A stretch of 64,000 bases of DNA. It comes from Physcousia sp015060555. Its GTDB lineage: Bacteria; Bacteroidota; Bacteroidia; Bacteroidales; Bacteroidaceae. The translations under genes and the position numbers were made by a program. The notes beneath the pieces are model-generated. The model was not told the DNA's origin. It searched no databases and saw only the letters and a program-made list of their open reading frames with translations. The stretch spans positions 1 through 64,000 of the forward strand of contig SUYG01000025.1 of assembly GCA_015060555.1 (NCBI GenBank), in the 5' to 3' direction. Positions 33,860-44,518 of this stretch are shown here, piece after piece (the stretch's first letter is position 1; each line of letters starts with the position of its first letter).

Positions 33860-35224
33860 ATGAAACGACTATTTCCCCTTATCATCAGTCTCGTCATTCC
33901 TCTTGGAATGGCTGCGCAACGCCAGACGGACAAGACCGTGATGGACATTGCCAACTATCTGAATGAGCATTGTCTCGAAGGTGCCGTGACCGATGCCGTT
34001 TGTGGTCGTAACCGCACGATATATGGTAATATCGTAGTCAATAATGGTCCGCTTCATGCTACAGCCACGCTGCTTGATAAGATAGAACCACTCATCAAAC
34101 GTCTGCCACACAAGCATCGCATGACCGATGAGCAGGCAGACGAGATTTTCAGGGGTCGCATCGCCATGCGTCTGCACCCCGAGCAGGGCGATACCTCGGC
34201 CTTCTTCCTGATGGATTACAACCGTACAATGGTCAGTTTCCGCTACGGCGTGAACAGCCCTAAGAGCATCAACATCGTCACAGAGCGTGCCTCAGATGTA
34301 AAACCGAACTTCAACTACCACGATTTGCCCACAGACAGCGTGGCAGCCATCGCCAACCTATTGAGACAGATGGAGCAGAGGCCGGGAGCACTGGTGATTG
34401 ACACCGTATTTTGCTATTCTGAGAATGAGACTTACGATTGGTGGATGGGTGCAAAGGGTGATGCCAGTCGCACACCAGCCCACGTCGTACTCCTGCAAGG
34501 CGTGCAACAGCACGACTTCCTTGCATGGTCGGAGGCTCTTGCTCCTTTAAGTGGAACCCCCGATGTCACCATATATAAAAGTTCCAATCACAAGGATGGC
34601 AACCTTTTGCTGCTCGGTGCCACCGCCTCATTCTGCACAGGAGGAGCCTTCTGCCTCTATCACGCAGTCTTTTATCATGACTGCCTCTGTGTGGTGCGTG
34701 TCGTTGTACCAACGTGGAGGCAATGCAACACGGTGCCAGATACAAGAGAACTCATCGACCATCTATGCGGAAGGGCAAAAACCACTCAACAAACAAATGA
34801 CATTTCTCCAGAACTGAATCAGGAACTAACGACTATCATGGAAACCATGCGCAGTCGCAGTGATGCACAAGCCGTTGACACCCTCTTCATCAGCAATGAT
34901 CACGAGGGACATGAATGGTGGATAGGACTCGATGGACCGTGTCCGACAAAAGCCCAAATTGTACGCACCCGCTGTTCACGAGAGGAATACCAGGCGTTGA
35001 GTGCTCGTCTGTTGGCTTTGAGCAATGTGGAATCAGGTAACGATGAACGTTTAAGTCCCAACCGAACCGTTCTCCGCTGGATGGACGGCAAGGATTGCTA
35101 CCACGCCTTCTACCTTTATTATTATATTCAACAGCAACTACTCCTTCTGGAGCGGGCTGATGGTCTTGAGCCAAACTCCATCTGTATCCCGCGTTCCAGT
35201 CTATCACTGCCCGAAATGAAGTAG
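33860..35224 (+). CDS. Secreted protein of unknown function in the sigma-factor locus
   Basis: The 454-residue protein has a signal peptide (MKRLFPLIISLVIPLGMAAQ). The mature part seems to hold related segments: NLLRQMEQRPGALVIDTVFC with ETYDWWMGAKGD, and TIMETMRSRSDAQAVDTLFI with HEWWIGLDGPCP. This suggests an internal duplication. No known domain is recognised. It lies 13 bases after the anti-sigma gene and 20 bases before the first barrel gene, so it is likely part of the same unit. Confidence 0.7.
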   Translation: MKRLFPLIISLVIPLGMAAQRQTDKTVMDIANYLNEHCLEGAVTDAVCGRNRTIYGNIVVNNGPLHATATLLDKIEPLIKRLPHKHRMTDEQADEIFRGRIAMRLHPEQGDTSAFFLMDYNRTMVSFRYGVNSPKSINIVTERASDVKPNFNYHDLPTDSVAAIANLLRQMEQRPGALVIDTVFCYSENETYDWWMGAKGDASRTPAHVVLLQGVQQHDFLAWSEALAPLSGTPDVTIYKSSNHKDGNLLLLGATASFCTGGAFCLYHAVFYHDCLCVVRVVVPTWRQCNTVPDTRELIDHLCGRAKTTQQTNDISPELNQELTTIMETMRSRSDAQAVDTLFISNDHEGHEWWIGLDGPCPTKAQIVRTRCSREEYQALSARLLALSNVESGNDERLSPNRTVLRWMDGKDCYHAFYLYYYIQQQLLLLERADGLEPNSICIPRSSLSLPEMK

Positions 35225-35244
35225 TAAACCAATCACATAAACCT

Positions 35245-38103
35245 ATGAAACATAGACTCATGCTGCTGGCCGCGCTGGTCAGCACAGCCCTCACCGTGTC
35301 TGCTGAGGAGCGCAAGATTCAACTTTGGGGTCATGTCTATGACCAATTCACGCACCATGCCATCCGCGATGCCAAGGCCACGCTGATGCTCAGCGACAGC
35401 ACCGTGGTGGACTCCACCAAGTGCCACTACCAGACAGGTGGTTACTACGGCACGGACACTTACTATTGTTTCTACATTCCTCGCAGAACGCAGAAGTACA
35501 TCATTCGCGTGACACATCCCGACTATGAAGACGGGTTCGTCAATTACGAGATAAAGACTCCCGGCCGCAACACGTTCTTCGATGCCCCATGGCATTACAT
35601 GAAGAAAAAGGAGAAAACACCTACAGACAATACAGGAAGGCTTGATAGTCTTGATGCTGCCCTTGACAGCATTGCTGCTACGCATCAGTTGGGTGAAGTC
35701 GTGGTGAAAGCCACCCGCATCAAGATGGTCTATAAGAACGACACCATCGTTTATGACGCTCAGGCTTTCCAATTACCCGAAGGTTCCATGCTGGATGCCC
35801 TCGTGCGCCAAATGCCTGGTGCAGAATTGAAGGACGATGGCACCATTCTTGTTAATGGCGAGAGAGTAGAATATCTCACTCTCAACGGCAAAGAGTTTTT
35901 CAAGGGCAAGAACAAGGTGATGCTGGAAAACTTACCGCTCTATGCCGTGGATAAGGTGAAGGTCTATCGCAAATCGACAGAAAAGAGCGAGTGGCTGGGA
36001 CGCGATGTGGAGATGAAAGAACTCGTCATGGATGTTCACCTGAAGCGCGAATATAATGAGGGCTATATGGCAAATGCCGAAGCTGCTGGCGGAACGAAAG
36101 ACCGCTATCTTGGCCGTCTATTCGGTCTTCGCTTTACCGACAACTCACGTCTCGCAGCCTTCCTCAATGCCAACAACGTGAACGAAACGCGCCGTCCCGG
36201 GCAGAACGGCGAGTGGACGCCAGAGAAATCATTGGGTAATGGTACTACGGATGCTATCCAAAGTGGTATTGAAATGAATGCGAGTGACAAAAAGAAGCGA
36301 TGGGACGAGCAACTGACAGTCAATGTCGGTCGTGAAAAGAACGAATGGGAAACGCGGGAACTGTGTGAGACCTTTGCTACAGGCGGTAGCAATTTCGGAA
36401 ACAGCCACGAGTGGGGCAACTCCAGATCGACAGATGTCGAGGCCACCAACCGCTTCCGTCTGAAGAACATGTTTTCTCCATTCAAGATGAGTCTGAGGCA
36501 GACTATAGCATGGGGGCAGTATAACAGCCACGGATATGGAGAGACGGCACAATGGATCTATGCAGACACGCTGAACCTTACCCACTATGATGCCAGTTCA
36601 CGGCAACCACAGACCTTGCGTTTCGCTTCCGACAACACTTTCAACTACCGGCTGCCGTGGGGCGATGATGTGGAGCTGAACCTCACGGCCAACTACAACA
36701 AAGACAGCGGACACGAAGAACTGTCAGACAAACACTATGACTACCCACAACAACAGCGCCACGAACACATTGGGCGGTCTGTATCAGCCCCTAACGACAA
36801 CCTTGACCTTCGCGCGAACGCCACCTATTCCATCCATGCACTGAACAATTGGAACTATGCGGCAAGCCTACAGCTGCGGCAGCAAAACACATCACGCACC
36901 CAGGAGCATTTCTTCACTTCGGATTCAGCAATTCTTGTTCCAGACCTTGACAATACGGAACAATACAGCGTCCGCAGCCGCTCGGCACAGCTGACCCTTC
37001 GTGCCTACTATAGCCAGCAGCAGGGCGAACGCAAGACATGGCTGAACATGACCATCCATGCCAATCTGGACAACGACCGCATCAACTTCCACCATGCCCG
37101 TCTCGACACCGTAGCACAGCGGACAGAGCGATACATCACCTACGATGGCAGTTTTTCCCGTAACACCAGCCGTCATGGCTATGAACTGGGCGCTACTACT
37201 AATATCAGCAGACAATATATACGCGCCCGCATACCTTACTTTTCCACGACAGACCCACTCCGTACGCTTATTCATAATCCTCATATCAAACTTGGGCAAT
37301 CACATTCTATCTATTGGCGGTTCCGCACTACTGTACCTGAACATCAGCAAAACTTGACCTTCAACGGCAGTGCATCCATTGGGTTCCGCAAACTTGGAAT
37401 CCGTCAGGCGTACAATGCCACGACAGGAGCCCTCACACTGATGGGTGACAATGTCGGCAGACCTACATGGGACATCAATCAGGAGGCTCATTTCAACCGA
37501 CCTCTCGGTGCCAAGAGGCGTTTCACCCTGGAGGTCCATGCCCGAATCAACTATCAAGAGAGCAACGACTACGATGTGGTGCAATATGTATCAGCAGAAG
37601 GAAGGTCAATAGAAGATCTTCTGCAAGAGGCACCAACCTCCACCGTCCAGAACCTATATAACACAGAGAATCTGCGACTCACATACCGTATCAACCGCTT
37701 TGACCTCTCCGCCACGGGAAATTTCTCCTACCGCCACAGCACCAGTGACCGCATGAACTTCACCACGCTCAACATTTTTGAGTACAACTACGGCCTGGCC
37801 CTCAACTGCCGTCTGCCGTGGAAACTCCAGCTGGCTGCTGATGCCAAGATGTATAGTCGTCGCGGCTACTACAGCCAGACGATGAACACCGATGACTTCG
37901 TCTGCAATGCCTCCCTCTCTCGTTCCTTCCTGAAAGAATCACTCACGGCACGCCTCGAAGCCTTCGACCTCTTTCACCAGCTCCGTAGCACAGCGTACAC
38001 GCTCAATGCCCAAGGTCGTGTTGAGCGATGGCGCAAGAGCATCCTCTCCTACCTGATGCTCCATCTCAGTTGGCGTTGGAACCACATGCCCAAGAAGAAG
38101 TAA
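35245..38103 (+). CDS. Outer-membrane beta-barrel protein 1 (TonB-receptor-like, no SusD partner)
   Basis: The 952-residue protein has a signal peptide (MKHRLMLLAALVSTALTVSA). A carboxypeptidase-regulatory-like domain (~25-115) follows, then a plug-like domain (MLDALVRQMPGAELKDDGTI, NGKEFFKGKNKVMLENLPLY, AVDKVKVYRKS) and a barrel (ANAEAAGGTKDRYLGRLFGL onward). It belongs to the Bacteroidetes outer-membrane barrel family related to TonB-dependent receptors. No SusD-type gene is adjacent, so glycan uptake of the Sus type is unlikely. It is the first of three paralogues in tandem. Its leader and upstream bases resemble those of the second copy. Confidence 0.85.
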   Translation: MKHRLMLLAALVSTALTVSAEERKIQLWGHVYDQFTHHAIRDAKATLMLSDSTVVDSTKCHYQTGGYYGTDTYYCFYIPRRTQKYIIRVTHPDYEDGFVNYEIKTPGRNTFFDAPWHYMKKKEKTPTDNTGRLDSLDAALDSIAATHQLGEVVVKATRIKMVYKNDTIVYDAQAFQLPEGSMLDALVRQMPGAELKDDGTILVNGERVEYLTLNGKEFFKGKNKVMLENLPLYAVDKVKVYRKSTEKSEWLGRDVEMKELVMDVHLKREYNEGYMANAEAAGGTKDRYLGRLFGLRFTDNSRLAAFLNANNVNETRRPGQNGEWTPEKSLGNGTTDAIQSGIEMNASDKKKRWDEQLTVNVGREKNEWETRELCETFATGGSNFGNSHEWGNSRSTDVEATNRFRLKNMFSPFKMSLRQTIAWGQYNSHGYGETAQWIYADTLNLTHYDASSRQPQTLRFASDNTFNYRLPWGDDVELNLTANYNKDSGHEELSDKHYDYPQQQRHEHIGRSVSAPNDNLDLRANATYSIHALNNWNYAASLQLRQQNTSRTQEHFFTSDSAILVPDLDNTEQYSVRSRSAQLTLRAYYSQQQGERKTWLNMTIHANLDNDRINFHHARLDTVAQRTERYITYDGSFSRNTSRHGYELGATTNISRQYIRARIPYFSTTDPLRTLIHNPHIKLGQSHSIYWRFRTTVPEHQQNLTFNGSASIGFRKLGIRQAYNATTGALTLMGDNVGRPTWDINQEAHFNRPLGAKRRFTLEVHARINYQESNDYDVVQYVSAEGRSIEDLLQEAPTSTVQNLYNTENLRLTYRINRFDLSATGNFSYRHSTSDRMNFTTLNIFEYNYGLALNCRLPWKLQLAADAKMYSRRGYYSQTMNTDDFVCNASLSRSFLKESLTARLEAFDLFHQLRSTAYTLNAQGRVERWRKSILSYLMLHLSWRWNHMPKKK

Positions 38104-38121
38104 GCTACACACATAAACATT

Positions 38122-41061
38122 ATGAAATACAGACTTCTCCTGCTGACCGCATTGGTCAGCACAGCCCTCACAGTGTCCGCACAGAAAGCACCAGTGAACT
38201 TCAACGGCACCATTGTGGATGCTTTTACGCGCCAGGCCATCAAAGGCGAAGTGACTGTCTCGTTGCTCCGGTCTGACAGCACAGAGGTAATGACTACCAA
38301 GAGTTACGAGCACACGGATCGGGGAAACGGCACCATCCGCACATTCTTCAAATTTGATGTACCACAACAGCCGGACGGCCATTTCCTTGTGAAACTGGAG
38401 GCCAAGGGGTATGAAACCGTGTACAAGGCCACCAAACTTGCGTGGAAATCGAAGACGATTGAGGTTTCTCTTTGGAATGTTCCCATGCGCCGTACTTCAC
38501 AAGCAACGGACGAGGTGCAGCTGAACGAGGTCACGGTGACTGCCACCAAGGTCAAGTTCTACACAAAGGGCGACACATTGGTGTACAACGCCGATGCTTT
38601 CCAACTGCAAGAAGGCTCGATGCTTGACGCGCTTGTAGCGCAACTGCCAGGTGCGGAACTGAAACCCGACGGGCGCATCATGGTGAACGGGAAGTTTGTG
38701 GAGAGCCTTCTGCTCAATGGGCGCGACTTCTTCAAGGGAGACAACACCGTGTTGCTCGACAACCTGCCCGCCTATATGGTGCAACAGGTGAAAGTATATA
38801 CAGAAGAGAGTGAGACAAGTAAACTGCTGGGGCGCAAGGTAGACGACGGACGGTTTGTGATGGACGTGAGACTGAAAAGACAATACGCTATCGGCTGGCT
38901 GGCCAACGCAGAGGCAGGATATGGCACAGTGGAGCGTTACCTGGCCCGTCTCTTTGCCATGCGCTATACGCCGCAGTCGCGCCTCTCCCTCTTTGGTAAC
39001 CTCAACAATGTAAACGACCGCCGCAAACCCGACGGCAACGGCGGATGGGGCGACTTCGACGTGTCGGGCGGACTGACATCCACAAAGCGCGGTGGCCTGG
39101 ACTATTCCGTGTTCGACAAGCGCGACCGCTTCCAACTGTCCGGCAACGCAGATGTTACCTATACCGACAATGAAAACGCATGGGGCGGCAGTTCAACCAA
39201 CTTCCTCCCTGGCGGCGATGTCTTCAATGTCACGTCAAGCCACACGAACAGCAACAACCTCTCCATAAGCACACAGCACGACCTGAAATTCAACTTCCTG
39301 CAGAAACACCACGCATTCAGTCTCACCCCCGCTTTCAACTACCAGAAGAGCGATTACAACTATAACTTCCTGAACGGAACATTCGGCGTGAGCCCGGTCG
39401 GCGATTATGCCACCGTGCTCGACAGTCTCTTCTCGCCGACTTGGACTACTACCATGCGCCACCTCATCCGCCGCAACGGAGAGCAAGCCGTGGCGGGCAG
39501 CCGCACGACGAACGGCAGCCTGTCCTTCTGGAGTTTCTTCAAGATTCCTTTTTCGCAGGACGGCGTGTCGGTGGACGGCAACCTTTCCTACAACGACAAG
39601 CGGCAGAACGGCTTCAACCATTTCCTCTACAACCACTGCGAGGGCGGAGCGCTGCAGACCGATTGGCGCAACCGCTACGACGAATCGCCTCAACGTGACT
39701 TTGGGACACAGGTTCGGACGAAGTACTTCTGGCATTGGAACCAGGAAATCATGCTCAACCCCAGCTACACCTTTAATTATAAGTACGAGTCGGGCGACCG
39801 TATGCACTATCGCCTCGACGTGCTTGACGAAAGTGCAGACCAGCCTCTCGGTTGGCTCCCTTCCGAAGCCGCCATGCTGATGCAGGCTCTTGATTCGGAC
39901 AACAGTTACGAGGGACTGCTGCACCGCTATCGTCACGACCTGACGCTCGACTGGCAATGGCAACACTACAGCAAGACACCGCAAGGGCGACGCACGTCGG
40001 GCTGGAACGTGCAGTTCCGACCGTCCCTAACGCTGGAGGACAACCTATTCCGATTCACGGACTACGTCGTGGGGAAAAACGAGCAGCAGATTCACAAAAC
40101 CTATGTGCTGCCGCAAGCCCGTTTCAGCCTGAAACGCAACACGCAGGAGTTCCGCCATGAACTGAACTTCGTGGCAACGCTCAACAGCAGTTCGCCATCC
40201 ATGACAAACCTGGTCAGCAAGACCTTTGCTGCCGACCCGCTGAACGTGACGTTGGGAAACCCCGACCTGAAGCAGCGCACCGACATAGACCTCTCTTTCA
40301 ACTACAAATCCGACCGCTGGCTGCAACACCAGGAGCGGCAACTCTACGGCAATGCCGGGTGGCACTGTGCCGCGAATGCCATCTCTGTCAGTTACGTTTA
40401 CGACAAACAGACGGGCGTGACCACCAGCCGCCCCGTCAACGTCAGCGGCAACTGGAACGCCTGGCTCAATGTGGGCTATGTCACTCCGCTGGACAAGGCG
40501 CGTCGCCTGACACTCACCACCAACACGGCGGCCAACTACTACCACCTCGTTGACTTCTCCGGGAGCAATCCCGCCGCCACGCCCCTGCGCAACACCACAC
40601 AAACCGCCGTGCTCAGTGAGACGCTTCGGTTAAACTACCGCTACCGGAAAGTAAACGTGGGTGTGAAAGGAAACGCGGCCTGGAACCATGCCACCGCCGA
40701 GCGCAACGATTTCGTGAATGCCAACACTTGGAACATCCACTACGGAGCCAACGCGGTAATCGACCTGCCGTGGGCGTTCCAACTATCCACCGAACTGACC
40801 ATGTGTACCCGCCGGGGCTACGAATCTTCCACCATGAACCGCGACGACTTGGTGTGGAATGCGCGCCTCTCGAAGGGGGGCATGAAGAATCGCCTCAATC
40901 TGATGCTCGATGCCTGGGACATCCTGGGCAACCTCTCCAACGTCAACGCCGGCATCGACAGCCGAAGCCGTTGGGAATACTACACCAACGTCATCCCGCG
41001 CTACGTCATGCTGCGCCTTGTGTATCGGTTTGACAAGCAACCCAAAACCAAGAAAGACTAA
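38122..41061 (+). CDS. Outer-membrane beta-barrel protein 2 (paralogue)
   Basis: The 979-residue protein has the same layout: signal peptide MKYRLLLLTALVSTALTVSA, regulatory-like domain, plug-like domain (MLDALVAQLPGAELKPDGRI, NGRDFFKGDNTVLLDNLPAY) and barrel. The signal peptide is nearly identical to that of the upstream paralogue while the barrel has diverged, which implies duplication followed by change in the exposed parts. Its stop overlaps the start of the third gene (TAATG). It is GC-richer by eye than the third copy. Confidence 0.85.
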   Translation: MKYRLLLLTALVSTALTVSAQKAPVNFNGTIVDAFTRQAIKGEVTVSLLRSDSTEVMTTKSYEHTDRGNGTIRTFFKFDVPQQPDGHFLVKLEAKGYETVYKATKLAWKSKTIEVSLWNVPMRRTSQATDEVQLNEVTVTATKVKFYTKGDTLVYNADAFQLQEGSMLDALVAQLPGAELKPDGRIMVNGKFVESLLLNGRDFFKGDNTVLLDNLPAYMVQQVKVYTEESETSKLLGRKVDDGRFVMDVRLKRQYAIGWLANAEAGYGTVERYLARLFAMRYTPQSRLSLFGNLNNVNDRRKPDGNGGWGDFDVSGGLTSTKRGGLDYSVFDKRDRFQLSGNADVTYTDNENAWGGSSTNFLPGGDVFNVTSSHTNSNNLSISTQHDLKFNFLQKHHAFSLTPAFNYQKSDYNYNFLNGTFGVSPVGDYATVLDSLFSPTWTTTMRHLIRRNGEQAVAGSRTTNGSLSFWSFFKIPFSQDGVSVDGNLSYNDKRQNGFNHFLYNHCEGGALQTDWRNRYDESPQRDFGTQVRTKYFWHWNQEIMLNPSYTFNYKYESGDRMHYRLDVLDESADQPLGWLPSEAAMLMQALDSDNSYEGLLHRYRHDLTLDWQWQHYSKTPQGRRTSGWNVQFRPSLTLEDNLFRFTDYVVGKNEQQIHKTYVLPQARFSLKRNTQEFRHELNFVATLNSSSPSMTNLVSKTFAADPLNVTLGNPDLKQRTDIDLSFNYKSDRWLQHQERQLYGNAGWHCAANAISVSYVYDKQTGVTTSRPVNVSGNWNAWLNVGYVTPLDKARRLTLTTNTAANYYHLVDFSGSNPAATPLRNTTQTAVLSETLRLNYRYRKVNVGVKGNAAWNHATAERNDFVNANTWNIHYGANAVIDLPWAFQLSTELTMCTRRGYESSTMNRDDLVWNARLSKGGMKNRLNLMLDAWDILGNLSNVNAGIDSRSRWEYYTNVIPRYVMLRLVYRFDKQPKTKKD

Positions 41062-43925
41062 TGCCCTTGAGACGTACAATTCTAATCATTCTATATACCA
41101 CATTTATTTGTACCAACACCTTCGGTCAGTCCCAGAAGGATAGTGTTGCTGTTTATGGCAACATGAAAGACAGTTTTACACACGAAATTCTGAAGGATGT
41201 ACATGTTGAAATAATGAATTCCGATAGTACGTTGATTGATGAATTTCAAGTTGATCAGATATATCGTTATGGAGGCTATTACCACAATATTGACAGAATA
41301 GGCTATCTGTACATACCACGAACGGATTGCATATTCAGATTTTCCAAAGAAGGTTATTTGCCCTCGACCGTCAACCTTCGGAAGAAAGACATTGGCAAAC
41401 GCGAAACGCGTATCTCTCTTGGTGAAATACTTCTGAAGAAGAAGCCGAGAGCCTTGGAACGTGAACTTGATGAAGTAACTGTTACAGCATCAAAGGTCAG
41501 GATGGTTGTAAAAGGTGATACGATAGTTTACAATGCCGATGCCTTCCAGTTGGCTGAAGGTTCCATGTTAGATGGACTGATAAAACGTCTTCCAGGTTTT
41601 GAAATCAGGGACGGGCAGATACGTGTTAATGGTAACTTTGTCAGCTGTCTGTTGGTAAACGGAGAAGACTTCTTCCGTGGCGATCCCCGCGTTGCCCTGG
41701 AGAATCTGCCGGCCTATATGGTGGACAAAGTTAAAGTCTATCATAAGGAGCATGAATATAGTTATATTACAAGAGAGAAAGACATACGGGAACTTCCGTT
41801 AGTGGTAGATGTGAATCTGAAACGCCAGTATTCCATTGGGTGGGTGGCGAACGCAAGTGCAGGATATGGATTGAGCAACAGGTATCTGGCAAGACTGTTT
41901 GGCCTTAGGTTTACGGACAATTCAAGGCTGGCAATATTCGGAAATGCCAATAACAGAAACGACACGCGCGAACCTGGTACTACAGGAGAATGGAATGCCC
42001 AGGGGGCCGCATCGGGGCGCACTGATTTGCAGACAGGTGGGCTGGAAGCCTTGATAAAGGACAAGAAGGGCGTATGGAAATACACAGGTAATGCAAAAGT
42101 AGCTCATCGCAAAACGTTTGGTCAGAGTGTAACCTCTGTAGAAACCTTCCAACCAGCGCTGAACGGGAACACTTATGCACGCTCGAAGAACGAGAATATA
42201 AATAGAGTAATGGACGTAACTACTGTGCATCAGTTTAGTTACAAGAAGCCACATGGCTACATAACGCTTCATGGTAAGGCCGGTTATCACAGAGGAAGAA
42301 ATCAGGCAAACTGTTGGGAAGCGGAGTTTACCAATGACCCGGATGACCATTATCGTGCGGCATCGCTTGACAGCCTCTTCTCTGGAGCCAGCGAACGACT
42401 CGCAGCCCTGTTTGTTCACAGACGAAAAGAACAGAGTCTGGCGAACGCCAATCATTGGGGTGGTTCTGTCAGTATGAACGGCTACATAGAGATTCCACAT
42501 ACGCCAGACTACATCAATCTTTCGGCAGACCTTCGGGTACAGAAACAAGAGGCCACGACATTTTCCGATTATCATCTCTTGTATAACCCATCTATTGGGA
42601 AAGGTGAGGATTATCGTAATCAGTACCAGACATCCCCCGTTGTCTCTCTTGATGCGAGTTTGAAAGCCTCCTACAAGTACCGACCGAAATGGGGAACGCT
42701 AACGCCCTTCTATGAAATGACGGAACAATATCGTGATGCCGCTCTATCGCTATATAGATTGGATCAGTTGGGCGGAAATCCTCTGTCGCTCGGCGAACTT
42801 CCCTCTACTATTTCTACGTTGATGAGTTGTAAGGACTCACAAAACTCCTATACGTCCAGATTGAACACTCTGGTACACCATGTGGGCGTAAGCCTGTTAT
42901 TTTGGCTCCCGGGTAAGTTGCCAAGCCACAGAATAGACATTCGTCCAGAGGTGGAATGGCGTATAGATAATCTCACTTATCATCGTGACCAGTTAAATGA
43001 GACTTCCCATAGAAGCAATGCTGTCTTCGTGCCTTCCATCTCATGGGGCTTTGAGGATTGTTACATCGACTACAGACTTTCTTCTTCCTATCCCGACATG
43101 GTAAGCCTTATTGCTTATGCCGATAATGCAGACCCTCTGAATATCTATCGAGGTAATCCTTCCCTGAAGCGCAGTACCAGCCATAGCGTTGACTTTACGC
43201 GCTATTTACGCAATCGGGATAAGGGCTGGCAATTATCTCTTCGTGCCGCCTGGGATATGACACAAAATGCCATTGCCCATGCCATGACATACGACGCCGC
43301 CACAGGTGTACGCACTTACTCACCTCGCAACGTGGATGGCAACTGGGGAGCAAAGTTATCGGCCGATTACCAGAAGGCACTGGACAAGAAGCAGCGTTTC
43401 GTCCTCAATGCTGTTACGGGCTTCAATTATCGGAACAGCGTGGATTATGTCTCTGAACTGAGCCAGGTGCGCAATCTCAACACGAGTGAAAATTTGCGGT
43501 TGAACATGCGCCTCAACCAGTACATCTTTGATTTGGATGTAGCCGTGAAATACCTTCATGCAACTTCGAGCCGAACAGGCTTCCAGAATATCAACAGTTT
43601 TGACTTTAAGTATGGTGCGTCTGCTCAGATTCCATTGTCAGCAGGATTCGCGTTTACTACAGACTTGACACTCTATCATCGCAAGGGCTATTCGGATGCC
43701 AGCCTCAATGATTGTCATTTTGTGGCCAATGCCCGTCTGTCTAAGACCCTCCTCAAAGGCCGTCTCGGATTGAGCCTTGATGCATACGACATTTTTCAAG
43801 GATTGAGCAACGTAACCAGAGTTCTCAACGCACAAGGCCTAACAGAAACATGGTATAACTCGCTTCCAAGATACGCTATGTTACAAGTAATATACAAATT
43901 CAGCAAGCAACCGAAGAAGAAATAA
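41061..43925 (+). CDS. Outer-membrane beta-barrel protein 3 (paralogue)
   Basis: The 954-residue protein has a different signal peptide (MPLRRTILIILYTTFICTNT) but the same order: a regulatory-like domain with FTHEILKDVHVEIMNSDSTL, a plug-like domain with MLDGLIKRLPGFEIRDGQIR and a barrel starting ANASAGYGLSNRYLARLFGL. The codons are AT-richer than in copies 1 and 2, so it may have a different history. The ATG overlaps the stop of copy 2. It ends FSKQPKKK, like the KQPKTKKD end of copy 2. Confidence 0.85.
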   Translation: MPLRRTILIILYTTFICTNTFGQSQKDSVAVYGNMKDSFTHEILKDVHVEIMNSDSTLIDEFQVDQIYRYGGYYHNIDRIGYLYIPRTDCIFRFSKEGYLPSTVNLRKKDIGKRETRISLGEILLKKKPRALERELDEVTVTASKVRMVVKGDTIVYNADAFQLAEGSMLDGLIKRLPGFEIRDGQIRVNGNFVSCLLVNGEDFFRGDPRVALENLPAYMVDKVKVYHKEHEYSYITREKDIRELPLVVDVNLKRQYSIGWVANASAGYGLSNRYLARLFGLRFTDNSRLAIFGNANNRNDTREPGTTGEWNAQGAASGRTDLQTGGLEALIKDKKGVWKYTGNAKVAHRKTFGQSVTSVETFQPALNGNTYARSKNENINRVMDVTTVHQFSYKKPHGYITLHGKAGYHRGRNQANCWEAEFTNDPDDHYRAASLDSLFSGASERLAALFVHRRKEQSLANANHWGGSVSMNGYIEIPHTPDYINLSADLRVQKQEATTFSDYHLLYNPSIGKGEDYRNQYQTSPVVSLDASLKASYKYRPKWGTLTPFYEMTEQYRDAALSLYRLDQLGGNPLSLGELPSTISTLMSCKDSQNSYTSRLNTLVHHVGVSLLFWLPGKLPSHRIDIRPEVEWRIDNLTYHRDQLNETSHRSNAVFVPSISWGFEDCYIDYRLSSSYPDMVSLIAYADNADPLNIYRGNPSLKRSTSHSVDFTRYLRNRDKGWQLSLRAAWDMTQNAIAHAMTYDAATGVRTYSPRNVDGNWGAKLSADYQKALDKKQRFVLNAVTGFNYRNSVDYVSELSQVRNLNTSENLRLNMRLNQYIFDLDVAVKYLHATSSRTGFQNINSFDFKYGASAQIPLSAGFAFTTDLTLYHRKGYSDASLNDCHFVANARLSKTLLKGRLGLSLDAYDIFQGLSNVTRVLNAQGLTETWYNSLPRYAMLQVIYKFSKQPKKK

Positions 43926-44059
43926 CACGCCAGTTTCTATGATTGGTGCCTCCCCGCTCGCCCGGTCGCGATGGGCGGTGGGTCTTATTGAATCCAATGA
44001 AAATACACATAGAACGCTATCTCCATTGCAATTGTTATGATTGACAGTAGGGACAGAGA
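43926..44059. other. Intergenic stretch after the barrel genes
   Basis: Contains a G/C-rich, partly self-complementary segment around 43960-43985 that could act as a terminator, but no T run follows. No gene is seen. Confidence 0.3.
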
Positions 44060-44396
44060 ACCGACAACGTAACGGTACCATTTTCTACTGTAGCCACAGC
44101 CTTATTACTGGTCGTCCATTCTATGTTTCTATTGTCAGCATTTTCTGGGAGGACATTTGCTGTCAAAGTTTCACTCTCATCAACCTGTAAATTCAATGAT
44201 GTTGGAGAATTTGAATATTCTTCACTGACACCATTTCCACAATATTCTTGAAATCCTGCCAATATGCAGCTGCTTGATAAGCCTCTTTGCACCCTTCGGG
44301 AACATGAAGGGTCGAGACAAATCTGGTGGGAAACACTTCTGATTCAATCTGAACCGGTGTCGGTCTGTATATGGTAACATCAACTAGATTATTACA
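44060..44396 (-). pseudogene. Remnant of a BspA-type surface protein with a Big2 domain
   Basis: On the minus strand one frame reads DVTIYRPTPVQIESEVFPTR then FVSTLHVPEGCKEAYQAAAY and WQDFKNIVE, the typical end of a BspA leucine-rich-repeat array. A frameshift follows. The next frame continues TSLNLQVDESETLTANVLPE and NADNRNIEWTTSNKAVATVE, a bacterial Ig-like (Big2) domain. Start, repeat array and normal end are missing. It lies on the same strand as the intact giant BspA gene at 46.5-53.4 kb. Confidence 0.8.
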
Positions 44397-44518
44397 GATA
44401 TAGAATCAGATTCGAACATATAAGTATAATTAGGAAAATACGACGAAATAGATCAATATTGAGGAAAATGACTTAAAATAATCAGATATCTTATGCTTTT
44501 TCATCAATACTCTTGCAG

